Shown here: positions 62,401 through 64,000 of the stretch, piece by piece
Numbering within the stretch: the stretch's first letter is position 1
Layout: each line of letters begins with the position of its first letter
Assembly (NCBI GenBank): GCA_032622095.1
Contig: CP136064.1
Coordinates: 1,178,001-1,242,000 of the forward strand
Reading direction: 5' to 3'
DNA: 64,000 nucleotides
From: Siphonodentalium dalli
Taxonomy: Eukaryota > Mollusca > Scaphopoda > Gadilida > Siphonodentaliidae
Translations under genes and position numbers: made by a program
Notes under the pieces: generated by a model
What the model saw: the letters and a program-made list of their open reading frames with translations, nothing else
Told to the model about the DNA's origin: nothing
Databases searched by the model: none

Positions 62401-63728
62401 ATACCGCGCCATGTCAAATCTGGCCATATCCGAATCGGGTTGTCATTTACAATGACTACAGAAAATAAATATCTTCATGTTGGAAAGCAAATGTATGTTT
62501 AAAGGAACAGATGTATCTCAACTTAAAGGGACATAAGTAACACAGTCACCAACTTAAAGGGGTATCTGCAATAGACTGGTTCCATGGTGGAGTACGGTTG
62601 GATATTTTCAATTTGGCGCATGTTTCTCCATACCGCGCCATGTCAAATCTGGCCATATCCGAATCGGGTTGTCATTTACAATGACTGCAGAAAATATATA
62701 TCTTCATGGTGGAATGCAAATGTATGTTTAAAGGAACAGATGTATCTCAACTTAAAGGGACATAAGTAACACAGTCACCAACTTAAAGGGGTATCTGCTA
62801 TAGACTGGTTCCATGGTGGAGTACGGTTGGATATTTTCAATTTGGTGCATGTTTCTCCATACCGCGCCATGTCAAATCTGGCCATATCCGAATCGGGTTG
62901 TCATTTACAATGACTACAGAAAATAAATATCTTCATGTTGGAATGCAAATGTATGTTTAAAGAAACAGATGTATCTCAACTTAAAGGGACATAAGTAACA
63001 CAGTCACCAACTTTAAGGGGTATCTGCTATAGACTGGTTCCATGGTGGAGTACTGTTGCATATTTTCAATTTGGCGCATGTTTTTCCATACCGCGCCATG
63101 TCAAATCTGGCCATATCCGAATCGGGTTGTCATTTTCAATGACTACAGAAAATAAATATCTTCATGTTGGAATGCAAATGTATGTTTAAAGGAACAGATG
63201 TATCTCAACTTAAAGGGACATAAGTAACACAGTCACCAACTTAAAGGGGTATCTGCTATAGACAGGTTCCATGGTGGAGTACGGTTGGATATTTTCAATT
63301 TGGCGCATGTTTCTCCATACCGCGCCATGTCAAATCTGGCCCTATCCGAATCGGGTTGTCATTTACCATGACTGCAGAAAATATATATCTTCATGGTGGA
63401 ATGCAAATGTATGTTTAAAGGAACAGATGTATCTCAACTTAAAGGGACATAAGTAACACCGTCACCAACTTTAAGGGGTATCTGCTATAGACTGGTTACA
63501 TGGTGGAGTACGGTTGGATATTTTCAATTTTGCGCATGTTTCTCCATACCGCGCCATGTAAAATCTGGCCATATCCGAATCGGGTTGTCATTTTCAATGA
63601 CTACAGAAAATAAATATCTTCATGTTGGAATGCAAATGTATGTTTAAAGGAACAGATGTATCTCAACTTAAAGGGACATAAGTAACACAGTCACCAACTT
63701 AAAGGGGTATCTGCTATAGACTGGTTCC
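55714..63728 (+). repeat. HOR block H: 12-mer (2748 bp), three copies, middle one an 11-mer
   Basis: Copy 1 is 55714-58461 (12 monomers), copy 2 is 58462-60980 (11 monomers, 2519 bp), and copy 3 is 60981-63728 (12 monomers). The order is M7; C72 type; M1-like with GAAATTATATATC; N2; N3 with CATTGAC; T32 (CAATTTTGCGC); T34 with GGAAAGC; consensus preceded by TCTGCAATAG; T34 with AAAGAAAC; GTTGCATATT with TTTTCAATG; ACCATGAC type preceded by TAGACAGG; GTAAAATC fusion. TAGACAGG (57992, 60511 and 63259, approximate) and CTCAATTTAAAG are private to this block. Copy 2 is shorter because N2 and N3 have fused at 59149. Confidence 0.94.
59149..59377 (+). repeat. N2/N3 fusion monomer that shortened one HOR copy
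   Basis: In copies 1 and 3 of block H the N2 monomer (56401, 61668) and the N3 monomer (56630, 61897) stand in series. Here a single monomer has the N2 left half (TTTGGCGCATG, T50 at 59198, GCGCCATG) and the N3 right half (CATTGAC with T98 at 59246, CTCAATTTAAAG). The crossover is bracketed between about 59204 and 59245. The reading register and monomer length are unchanged. Confidence 0.92.
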
Positions 63729-64000
63729 ATGGTGGAGTACGGTTGGATATTTTCAATTTGGCGCATGTTTCTCCATACCGCGCCATGTCAAATCTGGCCA
63801 TATCCGAATCGGGTTGTCATTTACAATGACTGCAGAAAATATATATCTTCATGGTGGAATGCAAATGTATGTTTAAAGGAACAGATGTATCTCAACTTAA
63901 AGGGACATAAGTAACACAGTCACCAACTTAAAGGGGTATCTGCTATAGACTGGTTCCATGGTGGAGTACGGTTGGATATTTTCAATTTGGCGCATGTTTC
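63729..64000 (+). repeat. Array continues past the right edge
   Basis: One complete consensus monomer (63729-63957) and 43 bp of the next. After the GTAAAATC fusion at 63500 block H would continue with an M7 (CCCTACC) monomer, but a consensus monomer appears. This is the order of block E (40829 to 41058), so another HOR change probably begins here. Confidence 0.8.

Larger units (their letters stand above)
1..64000 (+). repeat. 229-bp satellite DNA array filling the window
   Basis: The same 229-bp unit repeats without interruption from the first to the last base, always in the same orientation. Anchoring on the ATG within the CCATGG (or its TACATGG, TCGATGG variants) gives starts at 73, 302, 531, 763, 992 and then every 229 bp, apart from six length variants. 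That yields 279 complete monomers, a 72-bp partial at the left edge and a 43-bp partial at the right edge (63958-64000). GC is about 40% (92 of 229 in the consensus-like monomer 9694-9922). Two classes that differ clearly, M6 and M7, differ at only about five positions, so divergence is low (a few percent). No unique sequence, mobile element or gene interrupts the array. Long homogeneous arrays with higher-order structure are typical of eukaryotic centromeric or pericentromeric satellite; the chromosomal location is inferred. I do not recognise the family. Confidence 0.99.

Noticed and set aside
1-64000. A CRISPR array, because of regular direct repeats.
   Set aside because: The 229-bp period has no repeat-plus-unique-spacer pattern; the entire unit is repeated and no cas genes are present.
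1-64000. Transposon, LTR or rDNA insertions and array inversions.
   Set aside because: Monomer spacing stays in register on one strand from 73 to 63958 with only six small indels, which leaves no room for an insertion or inversion.

Overview
The whole window is one uninterrupted satellite DNA array. It holds a single 229-bp monomer (about 40% GC) tandemly repeated head to tail on one strand. I count 279 complete monomers between 73 and 63957, plus a partial copy at each edge. There is no unique DNA, transposon, RNA gene, CRISPR array or credible protein gene, and no inverted monomer. This architecture is typical of centromeric or other heterochromatic satellite in a eukaryotic nuclear chromosome. 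I do not recognise the monomer family, so I do not name a species. Both array edges lie outside the window.

Monomer numbering used here: position 1 is the A of the ATG inside CCATGG (first at 73). Of the 279 intervals, 273 show a net length of exactly 229 bp. The exceptions are one of 232, one of 228 and four of 227 bp. Monomers differ at a small set of recurring sites, for example 13, 27, 31-32, 34, 47, 50, 51, 55, 56, 61, 72, 80, 97, 98, 104, 114, 126, 132, 150, 151, 174 and 176. The combinations define recognisable classes: M1 (T126), M2 (A31 T32), M3 (T27), M4 (T27 T51), M5 and M7 (T13 C47), M6 (consensus), M8 (A56 C174), M9 (C72), N2 (T50), N3 (G25 A55), N4 (T32 C69), N5 (T27 C72 T80), N7 (T34 A132), plus an A family at the left.

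The classes recur in fixed order as higher-order repeats (HORs), and the HOR period changes along the array. From left to right: an irregular lead-in (1-2594); a 13-mer of 2977 bp twice (2595-8548); a nine-class family (8549-22059) that includes a 14-mer of 3206 bp twice (11984-18395); a 12-mer twice (22060-27554); a different 12-mer about three times (28471-36477); a 13-mer twice (36478-42431) that is partly swallowed into a 24-mer of 5496 bp twice (39455-50446); an overlapping 19-mer of 4351 bp twice (47699-56400); and another 12-mer three times (55714-63728), whose middle copy lost one monomer through an in-register fusion.

Nothing here works together as genes. What the sequence records is recombination: repeated unequal exchange, fusion of two monomers into one at homologous positions, small gene-conversion patches, and reuse of a left-side module more than 36 kb away. 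The monomer also has conserved internal structure (three short inverted repeats, a triplet of TTAAAGG motifs, CpGs confined to the first 83 bp) that could matter for protein binding or recombination. That last point is inference.
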